From: Algoriphagus locisalis
Lineage (GTDB): Bacteria > Bacteroidota > Bacteroidia > Cytophagales > Cyclobacteriaceae
NCBI RefSeq assembly: GCF_900116615.1
Contig: NZ_FPBF01000004.1
Coordinates: forward strand, 310,001 to 374,000
Direction of reading: 5' to 3'
Length of the DNA: 64,000 nucleotides
The translations under genes were made by a program, and so were the position numbers. Shown here piece by piece: positions 7,788 through 17,738 of the stretch. Numbering within the stretch: the stretch's first letter is position 1; each line of letters begins with the position of its first letter. The notes below the pieces were generated by a model. It was given only the letters and a program-made list of their open reading frames with translations, was not told the origin of the DNA and searched no databases.

Positions 7788-9220
7788 ATAGATTTTAACT
7801 TTGAACTGTTATTTTTTTCGAAATAAATCACTGACAAAAACGTCAGCAAGGAGAGCGTGAGCCCGAATAAATTGGCATCTAAGCCAAAAGGAAGCGCGAC
7901 TTCGGCGATAATTAATCCAGCTGTCAGCGAACCTCCAGTAATCATAGATGCAGTGGCTGCTGTAGCACTTGATTGCTTGAAAAACAACCCCGCAACTACT
8001 GGAACCAACAGCCCAGAAACCATAAAGGCATAGGAATATAGCATCAAACTGAGTACTTCTGTCATTTGCCAAGCAATTATTATCGCCACGATTCCTATCA
8101 ACAAAGTCAATAGCTGTGAAATGCGCATCTCTTCTTTAAGAGATTTCCCGATAAAGAATTTACCCAAAATATCGGTAGTCAAATTTCCCGAAGCTGCCAT
8201 CAAGCAGGAATCTGCTGTAGATAATACTGCTGAGAAATATGCTGACATCATCAAGCCTAAAATACCTGCTGGCAAGATCTGACTAAGCAAAACCGGAAGC
8301 CCCATCTCTGGATCCATCGCGGTCGTGAAACCTTCCAATGCACCCTGCTCCACTGCCACTCTGGATAGTAAACCCAAAGAAACGCCTAAAAGTGCCATGA
8401 TTGGCCATTCAAATAGCCCAGCGATAAACCAAGCTTTCTTGGCAGACTTAACATCCCGAGCTGCGAAAATCCGCTGATATAATGTCATACCCACAAACCA
8501 GATTGGGATAATCGTAATCCCCCAGTTGGCGAGATCCTGCCAAGTAAGGTTAGTAAAAGAGAAAAATTCCTGAGGCAACGTGCTTTGTATGCCTTCCCAT
8601 CCTCCCACATAATTATAGGAAATCGGAATTCCGATAAACATCAAACCTGCCATCAAGACAATCCACTGTATGGTATCGGTATAGATTACCGCCTTTAATC
8701 CGCCCATCACGGTATAAATCACTGCCACCGCCCCCATGATCAAAAGCGCATAAGAAAGGTCTAGCTCTTCGAAAGTCCCAGAAGCGAGCTTTGCACCAGC
8801 TAGAAGCTGTGAAGAGGTAAAACCTAGGTATCCTAGAAAACAGATGACTGCAGCTACTTTGGCAGTGGTGGAATTATAAAGATGTCCGATGATCTGCGGA
8901 AAGGTAAAAAACTTAGAAAATGCGGAATCAGACTTGACCCTGGGAATTAACACTACAGCTGCGAGCCAAGCTCCCAAAAGTCCTGTGAAAAGCATCCAAG
9001 AACCGGACATTCCCATCACAAATCCTAGTCCACCAAGACCTATAGAGAAACCTCCTCCTACGTCAGTGGCTACTACTGAAAGTCCTATGTGCCAAGGCCC
9101 AATACTGCGACCTCCCACATAATAATCCTCCTGACCTGAGTTCTGTTTCATGTAAAAATATCCCACACCCAGCATCGCCAGCATGTAGGCCACAAAGATC
9201 CCCAGATCTAAATAACTCAT
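7784..9220 (-). CDS. Sodium:solute symporter (SSF family)
   Basis: A 478-residue inner-membrane protein with about 12-13 hydrophobic helices, the usual size for SSF symporters. Family-like features are the early GYFYMKQNSGQEDYYVGGRS segment after TM1, glycine-rich TM2, and the central SADSCLMAASGN segment corresponding to the Na+-site region of TM8. It should couple Na+ entry to uptake of a small solute such as an amino acid. It is the first gene of the symporter-GNAT-racemase operon, so the cargo is plausibly an amino acid. The ATG at 9220 gives the full N-terminal helix. Confidence 0.85.
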   Translation of the reverse strand: MSYLDLGIFVAYMLAMLGVGYFYMKQNSGQEDYYVGGRSIGPWHIGLSVVATDVGGGFSIGLGGLGFVMGMSGSWMLFTGLLGAWLAAVVLIPRVKSDSAFSKFFTFPQIIGHLYNSTTAKVAAVICFLGYLGFTSSQLLAGAKLASGTFEELDLSYALLIMGAVAVIYTVMGGLKAVIYTDTIQWIVLMAGLMFIGIPISYNYVGGWEGIQSTLPQEFFSFTNLTWQDLANWGITIIPIWFVGMTLYQRIFAARDVKSAKKAWFIAGLFEWPIMALLGVSLGLLSRVAVEQGALEGFTTAMDPEMGLPVLLSQILPAGILGLMMSAYFSAVLSTADSCLMAASGNLTTDILGKFFIGKSLKEEMRISQLLTLLIGIVAIIIAWQMTEVLSLMLYSYAFMVSGLLVPVVAGLFFKQSSATAATASMITGGSLTAGLIIAEVALPFGLDANLFGLTLSLLTFLSVIYFEKNNSSKLKSI

Positions 9221-9420
9221 ATCTATTTTCTATTTGTAACAAAAGCTTTTTGAAATATAATTTTTCAAAGTTAAGCAATAAGCCTCATATTCAAAATTTT
9301 AATTGGTATTAAGGGTAATATTGATCCATCAGTGCAATTTTTGATTGGAATAGTTCTAAAAACAAGAATGAGAGCTGTTGACATTTTGAAAATGGCAAAT
9401 GAAAATCCCTCCAAAACCTA

Positions 9421-9450
9421 AAAAAGCCAACTCTCGTCGGCTTTTTCATT
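9421..9450 (-). terminator. Intrinsic terminator downstream of the HD gene
   Basis: An 8-bp stem, aaaaagcc (9421-9428) with ggcttttt (9439-9446), has a 10-nt loop. Read on the minus strand it ends in a T run after the 3' end of the HD-domain gene. The rest of 9221-9504 holds no gene that I can support. Confidence 0.65.
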
Positions 9451-9504
9451 TATTATAAACATCACCATTCACAAAAGCGTTGTAACAAGCTTTGTTTAAT
9501 CCCC

Positions 9505-10095
9505 TCATTTTTTCAGAATTCCCTTTTCTAGGCTTTCGTTAATCAAGTTCTCTGCATAATTCCAAATAGCTGTAGAACCTTCTCTAATTGCCTTTTTCTT
9601 GTCGTAAACTTGTTGATATGGAACATCATATTCTGCCCAAGTCCCACCATTATTTGAGGTGTTTTGTAGCAAAGGTTCAAAGCGATCCATTGCTTTTGCA
9701 AATTTTGCTTCATCAGTCTCACCCGCTTCAAACTCTTCCCAAACCGCTATAAATTCCTCCGCTTGCTCCTTCGGTAAAAGCCCAAAAATCCGCTTAGCGG
9801 CAAGAAGTTCTTCTTCTGTATTGGTATGGTTCTTTGTGGAATCATAGATAAAAGTATCACCGGCATCGATTTCAACGATGTCATGGATCAAGACCATTTT
9901 CACCACCTTAAGCACATCGATAGGCTTATCGGAATGCTCTGCTAATACAATCGTCATCATCGCCAAATGCCAACTATGCTCCGCATCATTTTCCTGCCTA
10001 TCGCTTTTGAATAAGCGGGTTTTGCGCTGAATGTATTTCAGCTTATCTATTTCTTTGATGAAAGCTACTTGTTGTAATAGATTAGAAGGGTTCAT
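9505..10095 (-). CDS. HD-domain hydrolase (YfbR/HDDC2-like)
   Basis: A 196-residue cytosolic metal-dependent phosphohydrolase. The HD signature is present: His40 in AEHSWHLA, His71-Asp72 in LIHDIVEIDAGDT, and a downstream Asp region. This matches the HD_3/YfbR group, whose characterised members remove phosphate from deoxynucleoside 5'-monophosphates. The open frame extends to 10152, but I chose the ATG at 10095 because the upstream extension (MALAVISPK...) runs towards the structured repeat and is not family-like. It begins 44 bp after the repeat's end, so its promoter may lie in or just beside that repeat. Confidence 0.8.
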   Translation of the reverse strand: MNPSNLLQQVAFIKEIDKLKYIQRKTRLFKSDRQENDAEHSWHLAMMTIVLAEHSDKPIDVLKVVKMVLIHDIVEIDAGDTFIYDSTKNHTNTEEELLAAKRIFGLLPKEQAEEFIAVWEEFEAGETDEAKFAKAMDRFEPLLQNTSNNGGTWAEYDVPYQQVYDKKKAIREGSTAIWNYAENLINESLEKGILKK

Positions 10096-10138
10096 GGTAA
10101 AGATGATTTTTAAGAGGCAAAGAAGTTTTGGAGAAATT

Positions 10139-10330
10139 ACCGCTAACGCCACAGTATGAATCGTGGCGGTTTGATATCGTTAAAGTTTCGAGTACAAAAT
10201 AGCCAAATCTGTGATTTGGCCAACCAATATTTGTTCGACACATCGGCGATATCGCAGATTTGGCGAGGCTTCCAGAAAGCAGAAAAGTATCGTGTTCCGC
10301 TGAACCGCCATGATTTCATACCGAATGTTA
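10139..10330 (-). repeat. Long structured inverted-repeat element, cassette-boundary-like
   Basis: Outer arms at 10154-10172 and 10301-10320 pair over ~19 bp, with one C/T change and one extra T. Inner arms at 10202-10215 and 10251-10264 pair with one wobble, and a perfect nested hairpin gccaaatc-tgt-gatttggc sits at 10202-10220. On the minus strand the element begins with ...GATAAC, which contains the stop codon of the neighbouring lipoprotein gene, and ends with CGTTAGCG. A long imperfect hairpin between short AAC and GTT cores resembles integron attC sites, but the cores do not match the attC consensus exactly. Confidence 0.55.
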
Positions 10331-10837
10331 TCTGTCGGCTTCTGCTTTCTTTAGATAATATTTTCTTCGAGTTAGGTAGCTGTCACCCCAAAACAAAAAT
10401 CTCTTTGTTCTGCTATAGCATTGTTCACGCTTAAATGTTTTTCCCTCTTCGTTCATCCGATAAAGTTTGTTTCCTGAAATCTTAAAGTAGGTTGGTCTAG
10501 AAGATTCGGCATAGTTGATATTCATGTCATAGTAGACTGTATCAACGTTCCCCAGAGAATCAGTCAAAGTATAAGATCCAATCATTTCTTCTTGAGGTTC
10601 TTCTATAAAACTGAGTTCAATAGTTCTACCGTTAACAGAATATGTTCCGATGGCTCGGTCGCTCATTAAATCACCAGCATAACTATATTCAAATGTTGAG
10701 TCTGGCTTGAACTTTATGGTTGTTCCAAAAAACCCAATTATAGGGCAGTTATTATGGTAGGTTCCTTCAAGAATTTGCGTTGACTTACATGCAGCTGTCA
10801 GAGTAATAATAGCAATTAAAAGGAAAGTTTTGCTCAT
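10328..10837 (-). CDS. Orphan lipoprotein of unknown function
   Basis: A 169-residue protein with a lipoprotein signal (KTFLLIAIITLTAACKS) from the ATG at 10837. The open frame reaches 10891, but that extension passes through a palindrome (ccgcaattgcgg) and lacks a signal. The mature part is small and beta-rich (TIKFKPDSTFEYSY, TIELSFIEEP, PTYFKISGNKLYRM), similar in feel to lipocalin-like or META-type Bacteroidota lipoproteins, but I recognise no family. Its stop codon lies in the first bases of the structured element at 10139-10330, as in gene cassettes. An inverted GTTATCTGTC(G/A)G motif occurs on both sides, at 10326-10339 and around 10850-10860. Confidence 0.6.
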   Translation of the reverse strand: MSKTFLLIAIITLTAACKSTQILEGTYHNNCPIIGFFGTTIKFKPDSTFEYSYAGDLMSDRAIGTYSVNGRTIELSFIEEPQEEMIGSYTLTDSLGNVDTVYYDMNINYAESSRPTYFKISGNKLYRMNEEGKTFKREQCYSRTKRFLFWGDSYLTRRKYYLKKAEADR

Positions 10838-11108
10838 GGGATTCCTGCTGACAGATAACGTATTATATCCGCAATTGCGGTTATTTTTCATATATCCAGA
10901 GAATTCTAATCATTTAGAACTGACTTGCTATCGATGCCTCAAATTAAGAGAAAACCCTTACTAAAACGCATACCTGGCCTCGTAACAACTAACTTTTCAT
11001 CATTACTGACAAGAATCACTTCTAGTTCGACGATTGAATCTCCTTATCTTACCAGTTGCGGGTATTTCTCTATAGGCTGGATATCCGCAACTCGCCCATT
11101 CCCAAAAC
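10838..11108. other. Gene-free region with hairpins
   Basis: I see no supportable gene here. There is a perfect palindrome ccgcaattgcgg (10868-10879 region) and a hairpin agttgcgggtat / atatccgcaact spanning about 11053-11089 with one wobble. The decamer ATATCCGCAA occurs twice in direct orientation about 205-215 bp apart, which may mark a second repeat element flanking the orphan lipoprotein gene. Confidence 0.45.
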
Positions 11109-11110
11109 CA

Positions 11111-11137
11111 AAAAAAGCCGACTCGCGCCGGCTTCTT
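11111..11137 (-). terminator. Terminator of the sdh operon
   Basis: Stem agccg (11116-11120) pairs with cggct (11129-11133) across an 8-nt loop. On the minus strand it is followed by seven or more T and lies 30 bp after the end of sdhB. Confidence 0.65.
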
Positions 11138-11164
11138 CAATTCTATGTGAATTCTCAAATTCAA

Positions 11165-11914
11165 TTATACATTCTCGCTTTTCACAGAAGCTGAGAAATA
11201 CTCTCTGTTCATTCTAGCGATATTCGTTAAGCTGATACCTTTAGGACATTCTGCTTCACAGGCACCTGTATTGGTACAAGCTCCGAAACCTTCGGCATCC
11301 ATCTGCGCAACCATCTTCTCTGCTCTGGACATACGCTCGACTTGACCTTGTGGAAGCATTGCCAACTGAGAGATTTTTGCAGAGGTGAATAGCATAGCAG
11401 AAGCATTCTTACACGCCGCCACACAAGCACCACAACCTATACAAGTCGCAGAATCGAAAGCCTCATCTGCAATTCTCTTTGGAATAGGAATCTCATTTGC
11501 ATCCGGTACACCGCCTGTATTCACAGACACGTAGCCACCAGCTTGGATGATTCTGTCAAATGCTCCACGATCTACCACCAAATCCTTTACTACTGGGAAA
11601 GCTGCAGCTCTCCAAGGTTCGATCGTGATGGTATCTCCATCCGAGAAAGAACGCATGTGTAGTTGACAGGTAGTAGTCTGCTTAGGCCCATGGGGATGGC
11701 CATTGATATAGAGTGAGCACATACCACAGATACCTTCACGGCAATCGTGATCAAAGTGCACCGGATCGTCTCCTTTGACAGCTAGTTCCTCATTCAAGAC
11801 ATCCATCATTTCGAGGAATGACATGTCAGTGGAAATACCATCTATTGGATAGGTGACAAAACCGCCTTTATCGCTGGCGTTTTTCTGTCTCCATATTTTT
11901 AATGTCAGTTTCAT
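11165..11914 (-). CDS. sdhB: Succinate dehydrogenase/fumarate reductase iron-sulfur subunit
   Basis: A 249-residue Fe-S subunit carrying electrons between the flavoprotein and the membrane quinone site. All cluster ligands are visible: Cys58, Cys63, Cys66 and Cys83 for the [2Fe-2S] cluster, Cys158/161/164/168 ([11 protein letters not shown]), and Cys213/219/223 with the terminal CPKG motif for the remaining clusters. It is the last gene of sdhC-sdhA-sdhB, the order usual for Bacteroidota. The ATG at 11914 is supported by the family-typical N-terminus ([10 protein letters not shown]). Confidence 0.95.
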   Translation of the reverse strand: MKLTLKIWRQKNASDKGGFVTYPIDGISTDMSFLEMMDVLNEELAVKGDDPVHFDHDCREGICGMCSLYINGHPHGPKQTTTCQLHMRSFSDGDTITIEPWRAAAFPVVKDLVVDRGAFDRIIQAGGYVSVNTGGVPDANEIPIPKRIADEAFDSATCIGCGACVAACKNASAMLFTSAKISQLAMLPQGQVERMSRAEKMVAQMDAEGFGACTNTGACEAECPKGISLTNIARMNREYFSASVKSENV

Positions 11915-12033
11915 ATGATTATTATTTGTCTTTTAAAGGTCATATAGAATCTCGCTTGACCGATAATTGTCTCACAGTATGTCGTTTGTGCAATGCTCGA
12001 TTTCATATTATTCTATGAATTAAAGTCTTGAAT

Positions 12034-13968
12034 TTATTTGTAGGATCTCTGAGTCAACTTCACGTTTTCAAACACCAACGGCTCTTTGTGAAGTGTTTCT
12101 GGGGCATTTTCAGCCATAAACTCCCAAGCTGCTGCGTAAGCAAAGTTCTCATCGTCTCTTAATGCTTCCCCTTCTGGAGTCTGGGATTCTGTTCTGAAGT
12201 GTCCACCGCAAGACTCATTTCTATTGAGTGCATCATCTATCATTAGTTCGCCTAACTCCAAGAAATCAGCTACTCGACTTGCTTTTTCCAAAGTCTGGTT
12301 GAGTTCCTCATTTGCACCAAGCACTTTCACGTTTGCCCAGAAATCTTTTCTCAGCTCTTGAATCATTCCTTTTGCTTTGGTCAATCCTTCAGCATTTCTG
12401 GCCATACCACAGTATTCCCACATGATACGTCCTAGCGCCTTATGGAAGTGATCGACGGTTTTGCTACCGTTAATAGTCAATAGCTTTTGGATCGCATCTT
12501 TTACACCCTTTTCTGCTTTCGCAAATTCAGGATGATTAGCATCTACTGGCGCTGGGCCGATTTGTGCCAAATAATCACCGATAGTATAAGGTATCACAAA
12601 GTAACCATCAGCCAAACCTTGCATCAAAGCAGAAGCTCCCAATCTGTTTGCTCCGTGATCTGAGAAGTTGGCTTCTCCAAGTGAATAAAGCCCGGGAACG
12701 GTAGTAGATAAGTTATAATCAACCCAAAGTCCACCCATAGTATAGTGAACTGCTGGATATATTTTCATTGGAGTCTGGTAAGGATTTTCACCCGTAATCT
12801 GCTGATACATGTCAAATAAGTTGCCGTATCTCGCTCGGATCGCATCCTCACTGTCACGATTGATCGCATCACGGAAATCCAAGAACACTGCTTCACCAGT
12901 TTCATTTACACCTCGACCTTCGTCACAGACTTCCTTCGCATTTCTGGAAGCCACATCACGAGGAACCAAGTTACCGAAGGAAGGATATTTTCTTTCCAAG
13001 TAGTAATCTCTGTCTTCCTCCTTGATATCCTTTGGCTTGATTTCTCCTTTACGAAGTTTCTCTGCCGTTTCTTTGGTCTTTGGCACCCAAACCCGACCAT
13101 CATTTCTCAAAGACTCAGACATCAAAGTCAACTTGGACTGATGATCTCCTGACACTGGAATACAAGTTGGGTGAATCTGCGTGTAACAAGGATTGGCGAA
13201 GTAAGCACCTTTCTTATGCGCTCTCCAAGCAGCAGTCACATTCGATCCCATCGCATTGGTAGAAAGGAAAAATACGTTTCCGTAACCACCGGTACACAAT
13301 AGAACTGCGTGAGCAGCGTGAGTTTCGATAGCGCCGGTAATCAAGTTTCTGGTCACAATACCTCTTGCATGTCCGTCGATAGTTACGACATCCATCATTT
13401 CGGTACGTGGATAAAGTTTCACTTTACCATTGGCCACCTGACGACTCAATGCAGAATATGCTCCAAGCAACAACTGCTGTCCTGTTTGGCCCCTAGCGTA
13501 GAAAGTTCTGGACACTTGAGCTCCACCGAAAGAACGGTTGGCAAGCAAGCCACCATATTCTCTGGCAAAAGGAACGCCCTGCGCCACACACTGGTCAATG
13601 ATATTTACAGACACTTCTGCAAGACGATAGACATTGGCTTCACGGGAACGGTAATCACCACCTTTGATAGTATCGTAAAACAATCTGAAAACCGAGTCAC
13701 CGTCATTTTGATAGTTTTTGGCAGCGTTGATCCCGCCTTGTGCAGCGATAGAGTGCGCACGCCTAGGGCTATCCTGAAAGCAAAAAGCCTTCACTTTATA
13801 GCCAAGTTCGGCCAAAGAAGCAGCCGCTGAGGCTCCGGCAAGACCGGTACCTACAACGATAACTTCGTATTTTCTCTTATTTGCTGGGTTCACCAGCTTA
13901 CTGTTAAACTTATGTTTAGTCCACTTTTCGGCTAAAGGTCCGATTGGGGCTTTTGAATCTAGTATCAT
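12034..13968 (-). CDS. sdhA: Succinate dehydrogenase/fumarate reductase flavoprotein subunit
   Basis: A 644-residue catalytic subunit that oxidises succinate to fumarate at the cytoplasmic face of the inner membrane. The FAD-binding GTGLAG motif is at residues 40-45, and [10 protein letters not shown] contains His72, the residue expected to carry covalent FAD. Active-site signatures HPT and the Arg/His region near [11 protein letters not shown] are present. The length fits the long B-type SdhA of Bacteroidota. It lies 13 bp from the preceding sdhC and about 119 bp from sdhB. A 173-codon open frame on the opposite strand is a composition artefact. Confidence 0.95.
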   Translation of the reverse strand: MILDSKAPIGPLAEKWTKHKFNSKLVNPANKRKYEVIVVGTGLAGASAAASLAELGYKVKAFCFQDSPRRAHSIAAQGGINAAKNYQNDGDSVFRLFYDTIKGGDYRSREANVYRLAEVSVNIIDQCVAQGVPFAREYGGLLANRSFGGAQVSRTFYARGQTGQQLLLGAYSALSRQVANGKVKLYPRTEMMDVVTIDGHARGIVTRNLITGAIETHAAHAVLLCTGGYGNVFFLSTNAMGSNVTAAWRAHKKGAYFANPCYTQIHPTCIPVSGDHQSKLTLMSESLRNDGRVWVPKTKETAEKLRKGEIKPKDIKEEDRDYYLERKYPSFGNLVPRDVASRNAKEVCDEGRGVNETGEAVFLDFRDAINRDSEDAIRARYGNLFDMYQQITGENPYQTPMKIYPAVHYTMGGLWVDYNLSTTVPGLYSLGEANFSDHGANRLGASALMQGLADGYFVIPYTIGDYLAQIGPAPVDANHPEFAKAEKGVKDAIQKLLTINGSKTVDHFHKALGRIMWEYCGMARNAEGLTKAKGMIQELRKDFWANVKVLGANEELNQTLEKASRVADFLELGELMIDDALNRNESCGGHFRTESQTPEGEALRDDENFAYAAAWEFMAENAPETLHKEPLVFENVKLTQRSYK

Positions 13969-13981
13969 AGGGGACTATTGA

Positions 13982-14662
13982 TTAGCTCTGTGTGAAATAG
14001 ATATAAACTGGCATGCTGGCAAAAAGAATTGGCACCAGAATGCAATAGATTTTTCCGATCACCGCGATGGCTGGAGAATATTTAGCATGGTTCAAACCCA
14101 AGGTCTGGAATGCACTAGCGAAGCCATGAGAAAGGTGGAAGGCAAGGAAAGCCATCGCCACTACATATCCAATTACCATCAGTTCATTTTGAAAGGCAAA
14201 GGAAACTATGCTAAATAAGTCTTTGTATTGTTCTCCTTCATAAGTTACCACAGGAAGATCTCCCCAGTGCATTTGAGCCCAGAAGCTCTGCATATGCACT
14301 ACGATGAAAATCAAAATAATCGTACCTAAGATCCCCATGTTGCGGGAAGAAAGTGTGGTAGAGGGAGGAGTAGAAACGCCATAACCAACTGGCCTTGCTG
14401 CTTTATTTCTTCTAGAAAGCCAAATGGAAAATACCACGTGGCCGATAATGGAAATATAGGTCAGATAAGAAAGCAACTTTACTGCGGGATTTGTAGTCAT
14501 GAACTTGGCATAAATATTAAATGCCTCACCTCCGTCATCCTTAAACAACAGTAAATTACCCGAAACGTGACCTGTCAAAAACAGGATCAGGAAAAGTCCG
14601 GTCAATGCCATGATCAGTTTCCTGCCTATTGTGCTACTCAAGGTTTTTGTAACCCAGCTCAT
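13982..14662 (-). CDS. sdhC: Succinate dehydrogenase cytochrome b subunit
   Basis: A 226-residue integral membrane subunit with five hydrophobic helices, as in the single-subunit diheme cytochrome b of B-type succinate:quinone oxidoreductases. His residues within or near helices (GHVSGNL, IGHVVFSIW, VHMQSFW, FHLSHGF) are the likely axial heme b ligands. It anchors SdhAB and carries the quinone site. It is first in the operon, and a good -33/-7 promoter is visible about 47-74 bp upstream of its start. Confidence 0.93.
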   Translation of the reverse strand: MSWVTKTLSSTIGRKLIMALTGLFLILFLTGHVSGNLLLFKDDGGEAFNIYAKFMTTNPAVKLLSYLTYISIIGHVVFSIWLSRRNKAARPVGYGVSTPPSTTLSSRNMGILGTIILIFIVVHMQSFWAQMHWGDLPVVTYEGEQYKDLFSIVSFAFQNELMVIGYVVAMAFLAFHLSHGFASAFQTLGLNHAKYSPAIAVIGKIYCILVPILFASMPVYIYFTQS

Positions 14663-14708
14663 ACAATTTTTGCGATTAGATTAAAACGAAATCTTTGATT
14701 AATTGTGC

Positions 14709-14736
14709 CAAATTTACATTTGGAACTACTAGCAAA
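14709..14736 (-). promoter_or_regulatory. Bacteroidota-type promoter of sdhCAB
   Basis: On the minus strand, TTTG (14736-14733) is followed after 16 nt by TAAATTTG (14716-14709), matching the known Bacteroidota -33 TTTG / -7 TAnnTTTG consensus at slightly short spacing. It predicts a transcript start near 14702 and a leader of about 40 nt before sdhC. Confidence 0.5.
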
Positions 14737-14945
14737 CAATCCATTCAAAAACACTTCTCTTATTTTAATCAGTTCTAAATAAAGATGTGTGACTTTTGAA
14801 TTCTTTGTGGCTATAACCATATGAAGAGATTTTATGTTTGATTTTGCGGGGTTTTTCTACTTACTTCCATTTATTTCGTATAGGAAGAAAATGTAAGCTA
14901 AAACCTTAGAAGAAGATAAATTCGTACATTCTATCCTAGTTACTA

Positions 14946-17738
14946 ATGAACTTGACCAATATGAAGCTGAATCTCACCCTTGGACTTTTTTTATTCTTCC
15001 TGATTGCAGGGATTTCTGACGCCTGGGCGACCCACATTAGAGCAGGTGAAATCACTGCTGAGCGGGTATCGCCTTCATCCTTGGAATATAGAATCATCGT
15101 AGTGGGCTACACAGATACGCGATCAAATGTGATTTTTGGCCCTGGAGAAATCGACTTTGGCGATGGAAGGTTCACTGAATTGAACACCGAGAATGATTTT
15201 GAGATGGTAGAAGATCTAGGAAATCTAATCGAAAAGAACACTTTTGTAATATCACATGTTTTTCAAGGCCCTGGAACTTATACCATCAGATTTCAGGAAT
15301 TTAATCGAAACGACCGAACTCTGAACATGGACAATTCGGTTGACACTCCGTTTTATGTAGAAACTCAGATCACTATCGACCCATTTATCGGAGTAAACAA
15401 CTCGCCAGTCCTGACAATCCCTCCTGTTGACAATGGAGCTGTCAACGTTCGATACATTCACAATCCTGGTGCTTATGATCCAGATGGAGACAGCTTAGCT
15501 TATGAAATGGACATACCTAAGCAGCAGTTTGAAAGACCGGTAAATAATTACAGAAGTCCTGCTTCTCCAGAATTCAGCTTTAGCCAAGAAGATGGTACTA
15601 CACCAGCATTCCTGACAATAGATGAGCTGACCGGAGATTTAATTTGGGATGCGCCTGGCACTGCTGGCCAATTCAACGTGGCCTTTCGAATCAAAGAATA
15701 CCGAAAACTCGATGGTGAATGGGAATTGATTGGATATGTGGTCAGAGACATGCAGATCATTATAGAAAACTCAAACAATAGGAGGCCTGAGTTAATTTTG
15801 CCTCCAGACCTTTGTGTAGAAGCAGGTACCTTAATAGAAGAAATAATCCAAGGCGAAGATCCGGATGGCGATCCAATAAAGATTGAGGTTTTTGGCGAAC
15901 CAATTGAAATAACTACCTCACCAGCTTCTTACTCTCCTGAAGGTGATTACCAGCCAACTCCAGGAATTGTGAATTTCGATTGGCAAACTGTCTGCAATCA
16001 CGTGAGAGCGAGGGAGTATGAGGTCCGAGTGAGAATCACAGATGATCCAAGTTCCGGCCCTGCACTGGTGGACATTAAAACCTGGCGCATCAAAGTAGTT
16101 GGGCCACCGCCAGTCTTTGACGAAATCGAACAAATGCAAGGCAGAGAAGTGGAACTGAACTGGGATCCTTACGTCTGCGCCAACTCAGCCAGCGAAATGC
16201 AGATCTGGAGAAGGATAAACTCAGATCCTTACCTTCCAGACAGCTGTGAAACAGGAATCCGTGCAGGCTATGAATTGATAGGAACCACCGATATGCAAAC
16301 GCTGGATTTCCTCGATACAAATGGCGGGGAAGGTTTGGCTCCTGGCAACACCTACTGCTACAGATTAGTCGCTGCTTATCCTGAACCTAGACTTGGTGAA
16401 AGTATAGTGTCAGAGGAAATCTGTGTGACAATTGATGTGGATGTGCCGATTATCACTAATGTAAGCGTAGAGGAAACTGATCCTAGTAATGGGGAAATTT
16501 TTGTAAAATGGACTCCTCCATACGACATTGACAAAGTGCAATTCCCTGGACCTTACAGCTATGAACTTTTGCGCAGCACAGGTTTCACCGGCAACTCTGG
16601 ACAAGTATCCTTGGGAATCACTTCTGATACACTCTTCACTGATACAGGTTTAAACACCCAGAATCTAGTTTACAATTACGAAGTAGTTCTTCTTGACAGA
16701 AATACAAAAATTGACACATCCTCAAAAGCCTCCTCAGTTTGGACTGATTTGACTATTATCAATGAGGCGATTGAAGTAAACTGGGAGTTTACAGTCCCAT
16801 GGAATAATTCCGTCAGCCAATACAAGCACGAGGTTTATAGAAACAGAACAGATGCGGCTGCAGCAGATGATACGACTTTTGAAAAAATAGCAGAGGTGGA
16901 TGTGACCACTGAAGGTTTTACTTACTTGGACGACGGTAGCTTCAACGGTGTTCCGCTGGAAAAAGAAATAGAATACTGCTATTACATCATTACAAAAGGC
17001 TCTTATAATGTAGCTGGACTAGTCTATCCTCTTGAAAACAAATCACAAATCGCCTGTGCAAAACCAGATGACAACCGATTGCCATGTCCTCCGGTATTGA
17101 CCTTCGAAGGTCCAGAATGCACAGAGTATGTAGCAGAAGTTCCATGCAACAATTCCACTTATGAACATGACTTGAGTTGGGATCCAGACTTCTCAGGCGA
17201 ATGTGACGATGAACTCAGCGGCTATAGACTTTATTTTACTCCTGACGGTGAATCTGGCCAATTTGAATTGGTAGCAGAACTTTCTTCCCTAGACCTTGAA
17301 ACCACTATTTCAGATCTTCCAAACTACCGTGGCTGCTACTATATCACAGCTGTAGATCGGTCTGGGAATGAATCTGAGCCAAGTAATATCGTCTGCGTGG
17401 ACAACTGTCCAAGGTACAATCTTCCAAATGCCTTCACTCCAAATGGAGATGGTGTGAATGAGACCTTCATGGCTTTTGATAATCCGTTTGCGCAATGCCC
17501 AAGGTTTGTATTGGGAGTTGACATCTTCATTGTCAATCGTTGGGGAGCGGAAGTTTACTCATACAACAGCCTGGAATCCGCTGAAAACGACATCTATATC
17601 CGATGGGACGGTAGAGATAAAAACGGGAATGAGTTACCAGCTGGAACCTACTATTATTCTGGCAATGTTGTATTTGACGTTCTTGATCCTGCACTAAAAG
17701 AGCAGACCCTAAAAGGAACGATTCAACTTATTCGATGA
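14946..17738 (+). CDS. T9SS cargo protein with type B (gliding motility-associated) C-terminal domain
   Basis: A 930-residue secreted protein. It has a Sec signal (residues ~6-28, or starting at the second ATG at 14961), then the THIRAGEIT segment common in this group, several Ig/PKD-like and fibronectin III-like beta domains, and Cys-rich parts near the C-terminus. The last ~95 residues (NLPNAFTPNGDGVNETF ... WDGRDKNGNELPAGTYYY ... GTIQLIR) are a clear CHU_C/type B sorting domain, which directs export by the type IX secretion system. It is therefore expected outside the cell or on its surface, possibly as an adhesin. No por/gld genes are present here. It overlaps the next gene by four bases. 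Confidence 0.9.
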   Translation: MNLTNMKLNLTLGLFLFFLIAGISDAWATHIRAGEITAERVSPSSLEYRIIVVGYTDTRSNVIFGPGEIDFGDGRFTELNTENDFEMVEDLGNLIEKNTFVISHVFQGPGTYTIRFQEFNRNDRTLNMDNSVDTPFYVETQITIDPFIGVNNSPVLTIPPVDNGAVNVRYIHNPGAYDPDGDSLAYEMDIPKQQFERPVNNYRSPASPEFSFSQEDGTTPAFLTIDELTGDLIWDAPGTAGQFNVAFRIKEYRKLDGEWELIGYVVRDMQIIIENSNNRRPELILPPDLCVEAGTLIEEIIQGEDPDGDPIKIEVFGEPIEITTSPASYSPEGDYQPTPGIVNFDWQTVCNHVRAREYEVRVRITDDPSSGPALVDIKTWRIKVVGPPPVFDEIEQMQGREVELNWDPYVCANSASEMQIWRRINSDPYLPDSCETGIRAGYELIGTTDMQTLDFLDTNGGEGLAPGNTYCYRLVAAYPEPRLGESIVSEEICVTIDVDVPIITNVSVEETDPSNGEIFVKWTPPYDIDKVQFPGPYSYELLRSTGFTGNSGQVSLGITSDTLFTDTGLNTQNLVYNYEVVLLDRNTKIDTSSKASSVWTDLTIINEAIEVNWEFTVPWNNSVSQYKHEVYRNRTDAAAADDTTFEKIAEVDVTTEGFTYLDDGSFNGVPLEKEIEYCYYIITKGSYNVAGLVYPLENKSQIACAKPDDNRLPCPPVLTFEGPECTEYVAEVPCNNSTYEHDLSWDPDFSGECDDELSGYRLYFTPDGESGQFELVAELSSLDLETTISDLPNYRGCYYITAVDRSGNESEPSNIVCVDNCPRYNLPNAFTPNGDGVNETFMAFDNPFAQCPRFVLGVDIFIVNRWGAEVYSYNSLESAENDIYIRWDGRDKNGNELPAGTYYYSGNVVFDVLDPALKEQTLKGTIQLIR

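Noticed and set aside
10139..10330. True integron attC site
   Set aside because: The cores (GATAAC and GTTAGCG) do not fit RYYYAAC/GTTRRRY fully and no integrase is seen, so I report it only as cassette-like.
10156..10434. 92-codon plus-strand frame
   Set aside because: It runs through the structured repeat and overlaps the lipoprotein gene on the opposite strand; composition is not protein-like.
13309..13830. 173-codon frame antisense to sdhA
   Set aside because: Long antisense frame caused by codon bias of a well-supported housekeeping gene.
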